From the NCBI RefSeq assembly GCF_019947135.1, contig NZ_JAGSHT010000023.1:62001-126000 (forward strand): a DNA stretch of 64,000 nt. The letters are read 5' to 3'. Of the stretch, positions 1 through 7,542 are shown in pieces. A program made the position numbers and the translations under genes. Position 1 is the stretch's first letter; each line of letters opens with the position of its first letter. This DNA comes from Occultella gossypii. GTDB taxonomy: Bacteria > Actinomycetota > Actinomycetes > Actinomycetales > Beutenbergiaceae. The notes under the pieces are model-generated. The model had not been told where the DNA came from and searched no databases. It saw only the letters and a program-made list of their open reading frames with translations.

Positions 1-99
1 GGAGTCGAGCACCACCTGCCTCGACCGGATCACCGACGGCAGCAGGAAGGCGAAGAACATGATGAGGATCGCCGTCACTGCATACCCGCCGAAACTCAC
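1..99 (-). CDS. glpR: GlpR-like membrane receptor (partial, N-terminus)
   Basis: The 33 visible codons read from a GTG at 97-99 off the left edge. They encode a short extracytoplasmic tip, one strongly hydrophobic segment (about residues 6-22) and then a basic stretch ending at Asp-Ser. This is the layout of GlpR, the single-pass membrane receptor for the gephyrin-like division protein Glp in Corynebacterium. The gene order glp-rimJ-this gene, all on the minus strand, is the conserved actinobacterial order and is the main support. The start is uncertain because I see no clear ribosome binding site and the frame is open further upstream. Only the membrane anchor can be judged; the cytoplasmic part lies outside the window. 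Confidence 0.55.
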   Translation of the reverse strand, partial: MSFGGYAVTAILIMFFAFLLPSVIRSRQVVLDS

Positions 100-161
100 A
101 TCCCGACGGTAGAACGCCCCGGTGTCGCCACCGGCGAGCGGGCTCGGCGTGTCGCGGAAGA

Positions 162-725
162 TCAGCGCAAACGGGCCGCCAGACCCCCCTGCGCCTCCTC
201 GACCGTGAGCGCGAACGACCGGTGGTCCGCCCAGGTCCCGTTGATGTGCAGGTACTGCCGGCGGACCCCCTCGTCCCGGAAGCCGAGCTTGGCGACCACG
301 CGCAGGCTCGCGGCGTTCTCCGGGCGGATGTTGATCTCCACGCGGTGCAGCCCGAGCTCGAAGAAGCAGAAGTCGGTCGCGAGGGCCACGCAGACGGGCA
401 CGATCCCACGGCCGGCCATGTCCTCGGCGATCCAGTACCCGATGGTGGCCGACTGCAACGAGCCGCGAGTCACCGAGGAGATCGTCAGCTGCCCGACCAT
501 CTGCTCGCCCACCTCGATCACGTAGGCGTACCCCTCGCCGCGCCGGGCGGCCCGGTTCTGGCTGCGCACGTACTGGGCGAACGTGGGCCGGAAGGCGGCC
601 GCCTCGGGCGAGGTGGCCTCCCAGGGGCGCAACCACGCGGCGTTGCGCACCCGGAGCTCGTCCCAGGCGACACGGTCGCGCAGCCGCAAGGGACGCAGTC
701 GGATGTCCCCCGAGGCGAGGTCCAT
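162..725 (-). CDS. rimJ: GNAT N-acetyltransferase, RimJ/RimL-like
   Basis: The 187-residue protein has the typical length of the RimJ/RimL branch of GNAT acetyltransferases, which acetylate N-terminal or small-molecule amines using acetyl-CoA. The acetyl-CoA pyrophosphate loop is visible around residues 101-110 (AEDMAGRGIVP), and the late motif with RPENAAS and KLGF lies at 134-149. The ATG at 725 is chosen because its A is also the last base of the upstream glp stop (TGATG), so translation is coupled; a much longer frame extends upstream inside glp and has no similarity to the family. In actinobacteria this gene regularly sits between glp and glpR. Its substrate is unknown; ribosomal protein S5 acetylation should not be assumed. 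Confidence 0.85.
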   Translation of the reverse strand: MDLASGDIRLRPLRLRDRVAWDELRVRNAAWLRPWEATSPEAAAFRPTFAQYVRSQNRAARRGEGYAYVIEVGEQMVGQLTISSVTRGSLQSATIGYWIAEDMAGRGIVPVCVALATDFCFFELGLHRVEINIRPENAASLRVVAKLGFRDEGVRRQYLHINGTWADHRSFALTVEEAQGGLAARLR

Positions 726-1939
726 CAACTCTCCAGGACCAGGCAGTGCAGGTCGGTGCCCGCGTCGACCCTCGTGGTGTCCTCGGCGACCACCGCGAGC
801 GCATTCGCCCGGGCCATCGCGGTCAGCAACAACCCACCCGGCGGGCCGACCGGCGTGGCCAGGTAGCCCTGGTCCGGCGATCCCACGAGCGCGACGGGCA
901 CGAACTGGCGCCGACCCTGCGGCGACTCCCACGCCGTCGCCATCTGCGCGGACACGGTCGGCCGGTAGATCTCCACGTGCCCGGCCATCGCCAGCAGCGC
1001 CGGTCGCACGAACACCTCGTAGGCGACCTGCGCACTGACCGGGTCGCCGGGCAGGCACAGGATCGGCGTGTCCTCGCCCACCACCCCGACGCCGAACTGC
1101 CGCCCGGGTGCGATCGCCACGTTGTCGAACCGGACGGTGCCGAGCGGGCTGAGCACCTCCTTGACGGTGTCGTTGGCGCCGTAGCTGAGGCCGCCGGTGG
1201 TGATGATCAGGTCGGCGCGCACGAGCTGGTCCTCAAGCGTCTCCCGCAGCGCGCCCCGCTCGTCCGGCACCGCGGCCACCCGGAACGTGGTGCCTCCGGC
1301 ATCCTGGACGGCGGTGGCGAGAGCGTGGCCGTTCGCGTCGAACACCTGCCCGTCGGCGGCCTTACGGCCGGGCGCGACGAGTTCGTCCCCCACGGAGATC
1401 AGCACCACTCGCGGGCGAGGGTGCACCGGCACGCGCGAGCGGCCGAGCGCCGCGAGCAGTGCGATCTGCCTCGCGCCGACCCGCACCCCCGAGGCCAGGG
1501 CGATCTCGCCGTCGTGCAGGTCCTCGCCGGTACGGCGGATGTTCTCGCCGACGGCGCAGGTCGCCCTGATCGTCACGGAGGCACTCCCGGAGTCGGTCGC
1601 CTCGAGCGGCACCACGCAGTCGGCCTCGGCCGGAACGGGGGCACCCGACGCGATCCGGACGCAGCTGTGCGCGACCAGCCGGGTCGGGTCGGTCTGGCCG
1701 GCCCGGACCTCGTCCAGGACCCGCAGCACGACGGGCCGGTCCGGAGCGGCGCCGTCGATGTCGGCGAACCGGACGGCGTACCCGTCCAGCGCCGCCAGGT
1801 CGCGGCGGGGCAGGTCCGCGGACGCCGTCACATCGGTCGCGAGGACGCACCCGACGGCGTCGTGCAGCACCACGTCGAGCGGCGGTAGGGGGCGAAGGAG
1901 CTCGAGCACGGCGGCCAGGTGCTCGGAGACCGCCTTCAT
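725..1939 (-). CDS. glp: Gephyrin-like molybdotransferase Glp (MoeA family)
   Basis: The 404-residue protein is a MoeA/gephyrin homologue. The N-terminal MoeA part (1-170) contains the DGYAV element near residue 52. The MoCF-type domain (about 175-310) has ISVGDELV, then TTGGLSYGAND at 247-257 and LPGDPVS at 296-302, where canonical MoeA has LPGNPVS. In actinobacteria the copy linked to rimJ and glpR is Glp, which binds FtsZ and the receptor GlpR during cell division; true molybdopterin metallotransferase activity is the alternative. The gene is divergent from the cyclo-ligase gene across about 130 bases and overlaps rimJ by one base. No other molybdenum-cofactor genes are visible here, which favours the division role. 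Confidence 0.85.
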   Translation of the reverse strand: MKAVSEHLAAVLELLRPLPPLDVVLHDAVGCVLATDVTASADLPRRDLAALDGYAVRFADIDGAAPDRPVVLRVLDEVRAGQTDPTRLVAHSCVRIASGAPVPAEADCVVPLEATDSGSASVTIRATCAVGENIRRTGEDLHDGEIALASGVRVGARQIALLAALGRSRVPVHPRPRVVLISVGDELVAPGRKAADGQVFDANGHALATAVQDAGGTTFRVAAVPDERGALRETLEDQLVRADLIITTGGLSYGANDTVKEVLSPLGTVRFDNVAIAPGRQFGVGVVGEDTPILCLPGDPVSAQVAYEVFVRPALLAMAGHVEIYRPTVSAQMATAWESPQGRRQFVPVALVGSPDQGYLATPVGPPGGLLLTAMARANALAVVAEDTTRVDAGTDLHCLVLES

Positions 1940-2067
1940 CGCCGGACGCCGGGCCGAGCGTCGATCGTTGCGTCGAACATGATGCGAAGGCTAGTAGATG
2001 CCAGGATCCCTCTTCGCCATCAGCGAATCGGTGGCGAGATGTCTCCGGGGCCTGACAAGGTGGAGGC

Positions 2068-2688
2068 ATGTGGTCAGTGGCGAACACCCTCCCCCGTGAT
2101 GGTCATCTGGAAATGGAGGACGCCAAGCAGATCATGCGTGATTCCGTGCGGGCGCACCGAACGGAACGTTCCGACCGGGAGCGCCGTGAGGCCGCCGAGT
2201 CGATCGCCGTCCACGCCGCCGAACTGCTCGACGGCGTGCGGTGCGTCGCCACCTACGCGGCCCGGCGGACCGAGCCGGACACGGCCCCGCTGATGGACGT
2301 GCTCGACCGGGCCGGGATCTCGATCCTGCTGCCGATGCTCGGGCCGGGTCTGAGCCGCGACTGGGCCCGGTACCGGCCCGGAGACCCGCTCGAGGTCCGG
2401 GCGCCCGGACGCCCGCCGGACCCGGAGGGCCCGGGCCTGGGTGCCGAGGCGCTGGCGGAGGCGGACCTGATCCTCACCCCCGCGCTGAGCGTGGACGCGG
2501 CCGGGAACCGGCTCGGGCAGGGCGGCGGCTGGTACGACCGCGCGCTCGCGCATGCCCGCCCGGACGCACGTGTCATCGCCATTCTGTTCGATGACGAGGT
2601 CTCCACCGAACCGCTGCCGGTCGCCGCACACGACCGCCGGGTGGACGGCGTGCTGACCCCGAAGGGGCTGATCCACGCCGTCCAGTGA
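2068..2688 (+). CDS. 5-formyltetrahydrofolate cyclo-ligase
   Basis: The protein (about 206 residues) converts 5-formyl-THF to 5,10-methenyl-THF using ATP. Support is the C-terminal signature GQGGGWYDRAL, matching the family's G-x-GGGYYDR phosphate-binding loop, preceded by LILTPALSVDAAGNRLG, and a basic N-terminal helix (KQIMRDSVRAHR). The start is not settled: a strong GGAGG lies at 2062-2066, too close to the ATG at 2068 but well spaced for the in-frame GTG at 2077; the ATG at 2113 would give the family's usual N-terminus but has no visible ribosome binding site. This gene, divergent from glp, is part of a conserved actinobacterial neighbourhood, although the usual galU partner is not here. 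Confidence 0.85.
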   Translation: MWSVANTLPRDGHLEMEDAKQIMRDSVRAHRTERSDRERREAAESIAVHAAELLDGVRCVATYAARRTEPDTAPLMDVLDRAGISILLPMLGPGLSRDWARYRPGDPLEVRAPGRPPDPEGPGLGAEALAEADLILTPALSVDAAGNRLGQGGGWYDRALAHARPDARVIAILFDDEVSTEPLPVAAHDRRVDGVLTPKGLIHAVQ

Positions 2689-2724
2689 GCGGGCGGACCG
2701 GGTCCGACCCGCTCCGGCCCCGGT

Positions 2725-5406
2725 TCAGCCGGGTGGCGTGAGCGTGAGCGTCCGGTCCTCCGCGGCCTCGACGGCGGCCCGGGTGAACGCCCACGGGTAC
2801 GGCTCCCCGGAGACCCACCGCTCGAACTGGTCGTCGTAGTTGTCCGAGGTCGGGTGCCCGGAACTGCCGAGGAAGTTCTGCCATGTCGAGGCGTCCGGGT
2901 CGGCGAGGTCGATCACCATCCGCATGGACGGTCCGGCGGTCACGGACAGGTCGGCGTAGCCGCCGACCCAGGCGCTCGCGTCCCAGCTGGTCGCGTTGAC
3001 GGATGAGCTGCCCCCGCCGACCTCGCGCGGGTCCGGGTTGAAGTAGTCCGAGACGATGCCGGGCACCCCGGCGCCACCGCCGAGCAGCGCGTGCGTGGGG
3101 GCGATCTGGTGGGACCGGCCCCAGCGCCAGTCGTCGGGGTCCTTGCCCTGCGAGACGGTCAGCTGCGCGCGGGCGTCGACCAGGGCGAGTCCGAGGATCT
3201 CGTCCCGCTGCTCCACCACGGTCAGGGTGGCCCGGTCGTCCCACCACGGGCTCGCCTCGTCCTCGAGCAGGTTGCGCACGACGTCGAGCGAACTGCTGCC
3301 ACCGCTGGGCCGCTGGGCCTCAGGCACCTGGTCCCAGAACGTGAGCCGGAGCAGGTTCGTCCAGACCGCGGCGAAGTATGCGGCCGCGGGCGAGTCCGGG
3401 TCGTTGACGTAGTCCCAGTCGTCGAGGAGGTCGACCGCCTCGGCCACGAAGTCGTCCTGGACCCGGATCCGCTGCAACACGGGGACGAGCATCTGCGCGT
3501 ACGGGTTGACCTCGTCGAGCTGGATCCGGGTCATGTCCGCTGTGGTGAACGGCTCGCCGGCCTCGATCTGTGCGGTGATCAGGTCCCGGATCCGCTGGGC
3601 ACGGTACCCCCGGTCGACATCGGTGGCCAGGTCCGGCGTGTTCCCGGGCGAGGTCACTGCCTGATTCGCCGTGACGATGAAACCCTCCGCCGGGTCGGTG
3701 ACGGACGGCATCTCCTCGGACGGCACCAGACCCTGCCAGTCGTAGGCAGGATCCCAGCCGAGCCGCGGCCAACGGCCGTCGGAGGGCACCACCGCGCCGG
3801 CCACGTCCGCCCGGACCGGCATGGCGCCGGCCGCCTGGTAGCCGATCACGCCGTCCGTGGTCGCGAACACGAAACTCTGCGACGGCGAGTCGTACATCGC
3901 GGCCGCCTCGGCGATGTCGTCGGCGTCTGCGGCGCGGTTCATCGCGAACAGGGCGTCCGCCGTCCGACCCGGTGTCAGCGCCGTCCAGCTCAGGGCGATC
4001 GCGTATCCGGACAGACCGGTCGGCGGGGAGCCGTCGGGCAGCGGCAGGTCACCGGCGGCCCGGGTGCTGTCGATCGCATCAGAGACGATCGGCCCGTGCG
4101 GCGTGGAGCGCACCGCGATCGTGACGTCGTCACCACCGTTGACCTCGATCACCTCGGTGCGCTCGACGAGCGGGAGTCGGTCCCCGGCCCGCAGGTAGGT
4201 GCCATCGGAGTACACCCGCTCGAGGAAGAAGTCGCTCGCGTCCGAGGTCAGGTTCGTCAGACCCCAGGCGAGGTCCGTGTTCTGACCGATGACGACCCCG
4301 GGCAGCCCGGAGAAGCTGTATCCGGCGACGTCGAACGGGCAGTCCTCGGACCGTTCGTTGCAGTGCAGGCCGACCTGGTACCAGATCCCGGGTGCGCCGA
4401 GGCCGAGGTGCGGGTCGTTCGCGAGCAGCGGCTGCCCGGACTCCGTGTGCTCCCCCGAGATGACCCACGAGTTCGAGCCCAGGCCGTCGCCCGCGCCCAC
4501 AAGGGCCGGGATCGCGTCCAACGCGGTCTGCGCTGCGCCGGCCACGTCCCCGGCGGCGACACTTCCGGTCGAGTACGGGTCGTGCGTGACGTCGGCACCG
4601 GCGTCCGCCTCGCCCTCGCTGCCACCGGTCAGGTCCATACCCTGGCTCTGCGACTCCTCCGCGGCGGCGGCCTCCTGCTGCGCGACGACCTCCGCGGCCG
4701 TGGGCAGGATCGGCAGGTTCCTCGAGCTGTCGTAGGAGGGGTACAGGGCCTCGACCATGTCGAGGTCCCCGACCTGGCCATAGATCGCCGACCGGGCGAG
4801 CTCGTTTCCGTAGTTCGAACGCAGGTCCCAGGCCATGGCCTTGAGCCACGCGAGCGAGTCGATCGGGTCCCACGGCTCGATGGAGTCCATCTGGACGGAC
4901 ATCCCGAGCACCGTGTACTCGAGCCCGAGCTGGCTGGGCTGGCGGCCGTCCAGATAGGCGTTCACGCCGTCGGCGTAGGCGCTGAGATAGGAGCGGGTCC
5001 CCGGGTCGAGCAGGTCCCACTCCTGCTCGGCGACCTGGCGCCAGCCGAGGGTCCGGGTCGCGATGTCCGCTTCGAGGGCCGCCTCATTGGCGCCAACGAG
5101 CTCGGACAGCCGCCCCGCGGTCACGTGGCGGCGGTAGTCCATCTCGAAGAACCGGTCCTGGGCGTGCACGTACCCCTGGGCCATGAACAGGTCCTCGGCG
5201 CTGTCGGCGTAGATCTGCGGAATGCCGAGTTCGTCACGAATGACCTCGACATCACCGGTCAGTCCGTCGAGTTGCTGGGTGCCGCCGAGACTGGGCAACG
5301 GACGGCGCACGAAGGTCACCGTGGTGATCACCCCGGCGACGAGAACGACGACGAGGAAGACGGCCACGGCCAGAGCGATACGTCGAGCAACGGAGATCCC
5401 AGCCAC
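2725..5406 (-). CDS. Penicillin acylase family protein (Ntn-hydrolase)
   Basis: This is an 893-residue N-terminal-nucleophile hydrolase that probably cleaves amide bonds of acylated substrates (acyl-homoserine lactones, beta-lactams or similar; unknown here). From the GTG at 5406 there is one hydrophobic segment at about residues 8-32, so the enzyme is likely anchored and faces outside. The alpha-part has the conserved GIPQIYA and GYVHAQDRFFEMD motifs. A low-complexity Gln/Ala/Ser/Asp-rich spacer precedes the self-cleavage site GLGSNSW; the Ser near residue 311 would become the new N-terminal nucleophile. The beta-part keeps LLANDPHLG and the G-QN-D-AWGLTN motif. A TTG at 5445 is an alternative start, but neither has a good ribosome binding site. 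It ends convergently with the cyclo-ligase gene. Confidence 0.85.
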   Translation of the reverse strand: MAGISVARRIALAVAVFLVVVLVAGVITTVTFVRRPLPSLGGTQQLDGLTGDVEVIRDELGIPQIYADSAEDLFMAQGYVHAQDRFFEMDYRRHVTAGRLSELVGANEAALEADIATRTLGWRQVAEQEWDLLDPGTRSYLSAYADGVNAYLDGRQPSQLGLEYTVLGMSVQMDSIEPWDPIDSLAWLKAMAWDLRSNYGNELARSAIYGQVGDLDMVEALYPSYDSSRNLPILPTAAEVVAQQEAAAAEESQSQGMDLTGGSEGEADAGADVTHDPYSTGSVAAGDVAGAAQTALDAIPALVGAGDGLGSNSWVISGEHTESGQPLLANDPHLGLGAPGIWYQVGLHCNERSEDCPFDVAGYSFSGLPGVVIGQNTDLAWGLTNLTSDASDFFLERVYSDGTYLRAGDRLPLVERTEVIEVNGGDDVTIAVRSTPHGPIVSDAIDSTRAAGDLPLPDGSPPTGLSGYAIALSWTALTPGRTADALFAMNRAADADDIAEAAAMYDSPSQSFVFATTDGVIGYQAAGAMPVRADVAGAVVPSDGRWPRLGWDPAYDWQGLVPSEEMPSVTDPAEGFIVTANQAVTSPGNTPDLATDVDRGYRAQRIRDLITAQIEAGEPFTTADMTRIQLDEVNPYAQMLVPVLQRIRVQDDFVAEAVDLLDDWDYVNDPDSPAAAYFAAVWTNLLRLTFWDQVPEAQRPSGGSSSLDVVRNLLEDEASPWWDDRATLTVVEQRDEILGLALVDARAQLTVSQGKDPDDWRWGRSHQIAPTHALLGGGAGVPGIVSDYFNPDPREVGGGSSSVNATSWDASAWVGGYADLSVTAGPSMRMVIDLADPDASTWQNFLGSSGHPTSDNYDDQFERWVSGEPYPWAFTRAAVEAAEDRTLTLTPPG

Positions 5407-5460
5407 GCTCCGAGAGTAACGGCCGTCCGACGGCGCGCGAGGCAACGCATCGCGGGCGCG

Positions 5461-5466
5461 TAGAAT
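5461..5466 (+). promoter_or_regulatory. Putative -10 element for the FmdB-like gene
   Basis: The hexamer TAGAAT matches the actinobacterial TAnnnT -10 consensus and lies about 60 bases before the GTG start at 5526, between two divergent genes. No convincing -35 is visible. Inferred from sequence only. Confidence 0.35.
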
Positions 5467-5525
5467 GAGCGATCGGGTCGGCGACGCGCCGGCCCGATCG
5501 CCTGTTGGTTATCCCGGAGGACCCT

Positions 5526-5933
5526 GTGCCGACCTACGCCTACGCCTGCCAGAACTGCGGCCACGCGTTCGACATCTACCAGTCCTTCAGCGACGACGCG
5601 CTCACCGAGTGCCCGAACTGCCACGAAGTTCGGCTGCGCAAGGTGTTCTCGCCGGTGGGTGTGGTCTTCAAGGGTTCCGGCTTCTACCGCACGGACTCGC
5701 GCGGCACCTCGACGTCATCGGAGGGCGCGGGCAAGAGCGAGGCCGGCTCGTCCTCGAAGAGCACGTCGTCGTCGGACTCGAGTGGATCGTCGTCGGGCGG
5801 TTCGTCATCGGGCGGTTCCTCGAACGACAGCTCCTCGAACGGCAGTTCCTCGAAGACGTCGTCCTCGGGCGGTTCCTCCTCGAGTTCCTCCTCCGGCAGC
5901 GGCAGCAAGGCCCCGGCTCCCGCCGCGAACTGA
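5526..5933 (+). CDS. FmdB-type zinc ribbon protein with Ser-rich tail
   Basis: The 135-residue protein begins with a compact zinc ribbon: Cys8-x2-Cys11 and Cys29-x2-Cys32 (CQNC and CPNC), followed by KVFSPVGVVFKGSGFYRTD, the hallmark of the FmdB/CxxC_CxxC_SSSS family. After residue 65 the chain is almost only Ser and Gly with some Asp, Asn, Lys and Thr, and is surely disordered. The start is GTG at 5526, six bases after a clean GGAGG. The family is common in actinobacteria next to a SAF-domain gene and mscL, as here; its function is unknown, with a regulatory or nucleic-acid-binding role only a guess. The stop codon sits inside a short tandem duplication (5927-5961). Confidence 0.85.
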   Translation: MPTYAYACQNCGHAFDIYQSFSDDALTECPNCHEVRLRKVFSPVGVVFKGSGFYRTDSRGTSTSSEGAGKSEAGSSSKSTSSSDSSGSSSGGSSSGGSSNDSSSNGSSSKTSSSGGSSSSSSSGSGSKAPAPAAN

Positions 5934-5961
5934 CGCCCGCGCAGAACTGACGCCCCGCGCA
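5927..5961. repeat. Stop-codon-straddling tandem repeat at fmdB 3' end
   Basis: Two adjacent units of 17 and 18 bases, GAACTGACGCCC(C)GCGCA, differ by one C. Unit 1 contains the last Asn codon and the TGA stop of the FmdB-like gene; unit 2 repeats the same bases in non-coding DNA just after it. Confidence 0.75.
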
Positions 5962-6096
5962 GTCCCCGCTCTGCGACCCCGAGGGCTGCCAAGGGGCGCT
6001 TCCCGGCATGCACAGGCCCCGACGTCCGGCCGGCGCGTCCACAGGCGCGTGCAGGGCCGGTCGGTGGCGAGCGTGACCTGATTACCGTCGGCTGCG

Positions 6097-6786
6097 ATGA
6101 GAGCCGACCGGGGACCCCGCACCAGGACGCAGCGAACACGCGTGCCCGCCGTCCGTTGGCGCGCCGTCCTGTGGCGCTACCGCTTCGTGCTCGCCACTGC
6201 CTGCCTGGCGTGGGCCGCGGTGCTGGTACTCGCCGAGCTGCGGCCACCGGCACCACCGACCACGGAGGTCCTCGTGGTCACCGGCACACTCCCGGCAGGG
6301 TCGGTCCTGACCGCCGCGGACGTGGAGGTGCGGCGCGTCCGGGACCCGCCGCCGGAGACGGTGCCGCTCGCGGAGGCGGTCGGTGCGCCGCTCGCGATCG
6401 GCGTGACCCCCGGGATGCCCGTGGTTCCGACCCTGCTCGTCGGGCCCGGGCTGGCGGCTTCGGCGCCGGCCGACACCGTCGTCGTCCCGATCCGGCTCGC
6501 GGATCCCGCGCTGGCCCAGTTGGTCCGGGTCGGTGACCTGCTGGACCTGTACCTGGCCCCGGTGGACTCCGGTGGGCAGGTCCTGGAGTCCGAGCTGATC
6601 ACGTCGGAGGCCCTGATCCTGAGCCGCGTGGACGCCGCAGAACCGGATGCCTCGATCTTCGGTGCGACGAGCCCGGCCGGCGTCACGGGTGTGGTGATCG
6701 CTGCCGTCGCTGCCCGGGACGCCGCCCGCGTGAGCGGGGCGAGCGCGGTGGCCCCGTTCCGCGCCGTGCTCATCGACCGGGACTGA
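6097..6786 (+). CDS. SAF domain protein, CpaB/RcpC-like
   Basis: The 229-residue protein has an Arg-rich N-terminus, one membrane-spanning segment (about residues 28-46) and a SAF domain at about 55-120, beginning VLVVTGTLPAGSVLTAADVEVRRV. This resembles CpaB/RcpC, the Flp pilus assembly protein, and also antifreeze-like SAF folds. A second part (about 120-200) resembles the RcpC/CpaB beta-strand region, with pairs such as VVVPIRLADP and VRVGDLLDLYL. No pilus genes are nearby, so a pilus role is not supported by context; the gene is commonly found between fmdB-like and mscL genes in actinobacteria. It is convergent with mscL across a hairpin at 6818-6853. Confidence 0.75.
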   Translation: MRADRGPRTRTQRTRVPAVRWRAVLWRYRFVLATACLAWAAVLVLAELRPPAPPTTEVLVVTGTLPAGSVLTAADVEVRRVRDPPPETVPLAEAVGAPLAIGVTPGMPVVPTLLVGPGLAASAPADTVVVPIRLADPALAQLVRVGDLLDLYLAPVDSGGQVLESELITSEALILSRVDAAEPDASIFGATSPAGVTGVVIAAVAARDAARVSGASAVAPFRAVLIDRD

Positions 6787-6817
6787 ACCGATCGTTGTCG
6801 AACGGGAACGGGCACAG

Positions 6818-6853
6818 GTGAGGGGCGGGAGCCTGTTGGCTCCCACCCCTCAC
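6818..6853. terminator. Bidirectional hairpin between SAF gene and mscL
   Basis: Two 16-base arms, beginning GTGAGGGGCGGGAGCC, pair with one mismatch around a TGTT loop. It lies between the convergent SAF gene (ending 6786) and mscL (ending 6879), the expected place for a shared terminator. There is no long T tract. Confidence 0.6.
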
Positions 6854-6878
6854 GACCGGAGATCCCGGCCAGGCCCGA

Positions 6879-7253
6879 TCAGGCCTGGTTGCCCGGGCGC
6901 AGGGAGTCGCGGATCTCACGCAGCAGCGCGATCTCCTCCGCAGTCTCTGCGGCCGCTTCCTCGGCCGGGGTGACCATCCGGGCCTTGACGGCCTCGTAGG
7001 GCTTGACGATCCCGAAGTAGACCACGAAGGCCAGGATGAGGAAGGCGACGACGGCCGTCAGGAACGGACCGACCGTCGTGAACCCGCCCGGAGCCCACTC
7101 GTCGAAGTTCGGCGCGCCGCCGGCCTTCGCGATGATCTCGAGGATGATGTTCGTGAACGCGGTGACAACCGCGGCGAACGACGTGGCCATGATGAAGGCC
7201 ACGGCAAGTTCGACCAGGTTGCCCCGCATGATGAAGTCCTTGAAACCGCCCAA
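6879..7253 (-). CDS. mscL: Large-conductance mechanosensitive channel MscL
   Basis: The 124-residue protein matches MscL in length and order. The N-terminal amphipathic helix reads LGGFKDFIMRGN, TM1 follows (NLVELAVAFIMATSFAAVV), then an extracellular loop with FDEWAPGG, TM2 (TVGPFLTAVVAFLILAFVVYF) and a charged cytoplasmic helix with EEIALLREIRDSL. The pentameric channel opens under membrane tension to release solutes on hypo-osmotic shock. I choose the TTG at 7253 because it gives the family's normal N-terminus and has AGAGGGGA about seven bases upstream; an upstream ATG would add about 19 atypical residues. It is transcribed away from the helicase-like gene's end. Confidence 0.92.
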   Translation of the reverse strand: MGGFKDFIMRGNLVELAVAFIMATSFAAVVTAFTNIILEIIAKAGGAPNFDEWAPGGFTTVGPFLTAVVAFLILAFVVYFGIVKPYEAVKARMVTPAEEAAAETAEEIALLREIRDSLRPGNQA

Positions 7254-7507
7254 GGCTGGTCCCCTCTCTCTGATGGCTGCACAGCCGGATGCGGAGTGAT
7301 TGCGGCGCAATCGTGATGAATATGTGTCCGGGGACCAAGGTAGTCACTCCTGACACAACCGCACCTTGAACGCTCCATAAGCGACGATCCGGGCGTGTCG
7401 GAAGGGAGGCCCGACACACCGTCCGTACCGTGACTTGGCGCTCCCTGGCCGTCGGCACCCGGTTCGATGCGACTGGATCAGTGCGCTCGCCCAGCGCCGC
7501 CGAGATC

Positions 7508-7542
7508 AGTGCGTCAGGACAAGTGCCTCAGGACCAGTGCGG
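7508..7542. repeat. Stop-codon-straddling 14-base tandem repeat
   Basis: Two and a half units: AGTGCGTCAGGACA, AGTGCCTCAGGACC, AGTGCGG. The middle unit contains the complement of the TGA stop of the large minus-strand gene ending at 7528, and the third belongs to its last codons, so the gene end is copied downstream. Confidence 0.65.

Noticed and set aside
3091-5463. A 790-residue plus-strand frame opposite the penicillin acylase gene
   Set aside because: Same reason: composition typical of antisense frames, no start signals; the minus strand carries the Ntn-hydrolase motifs.
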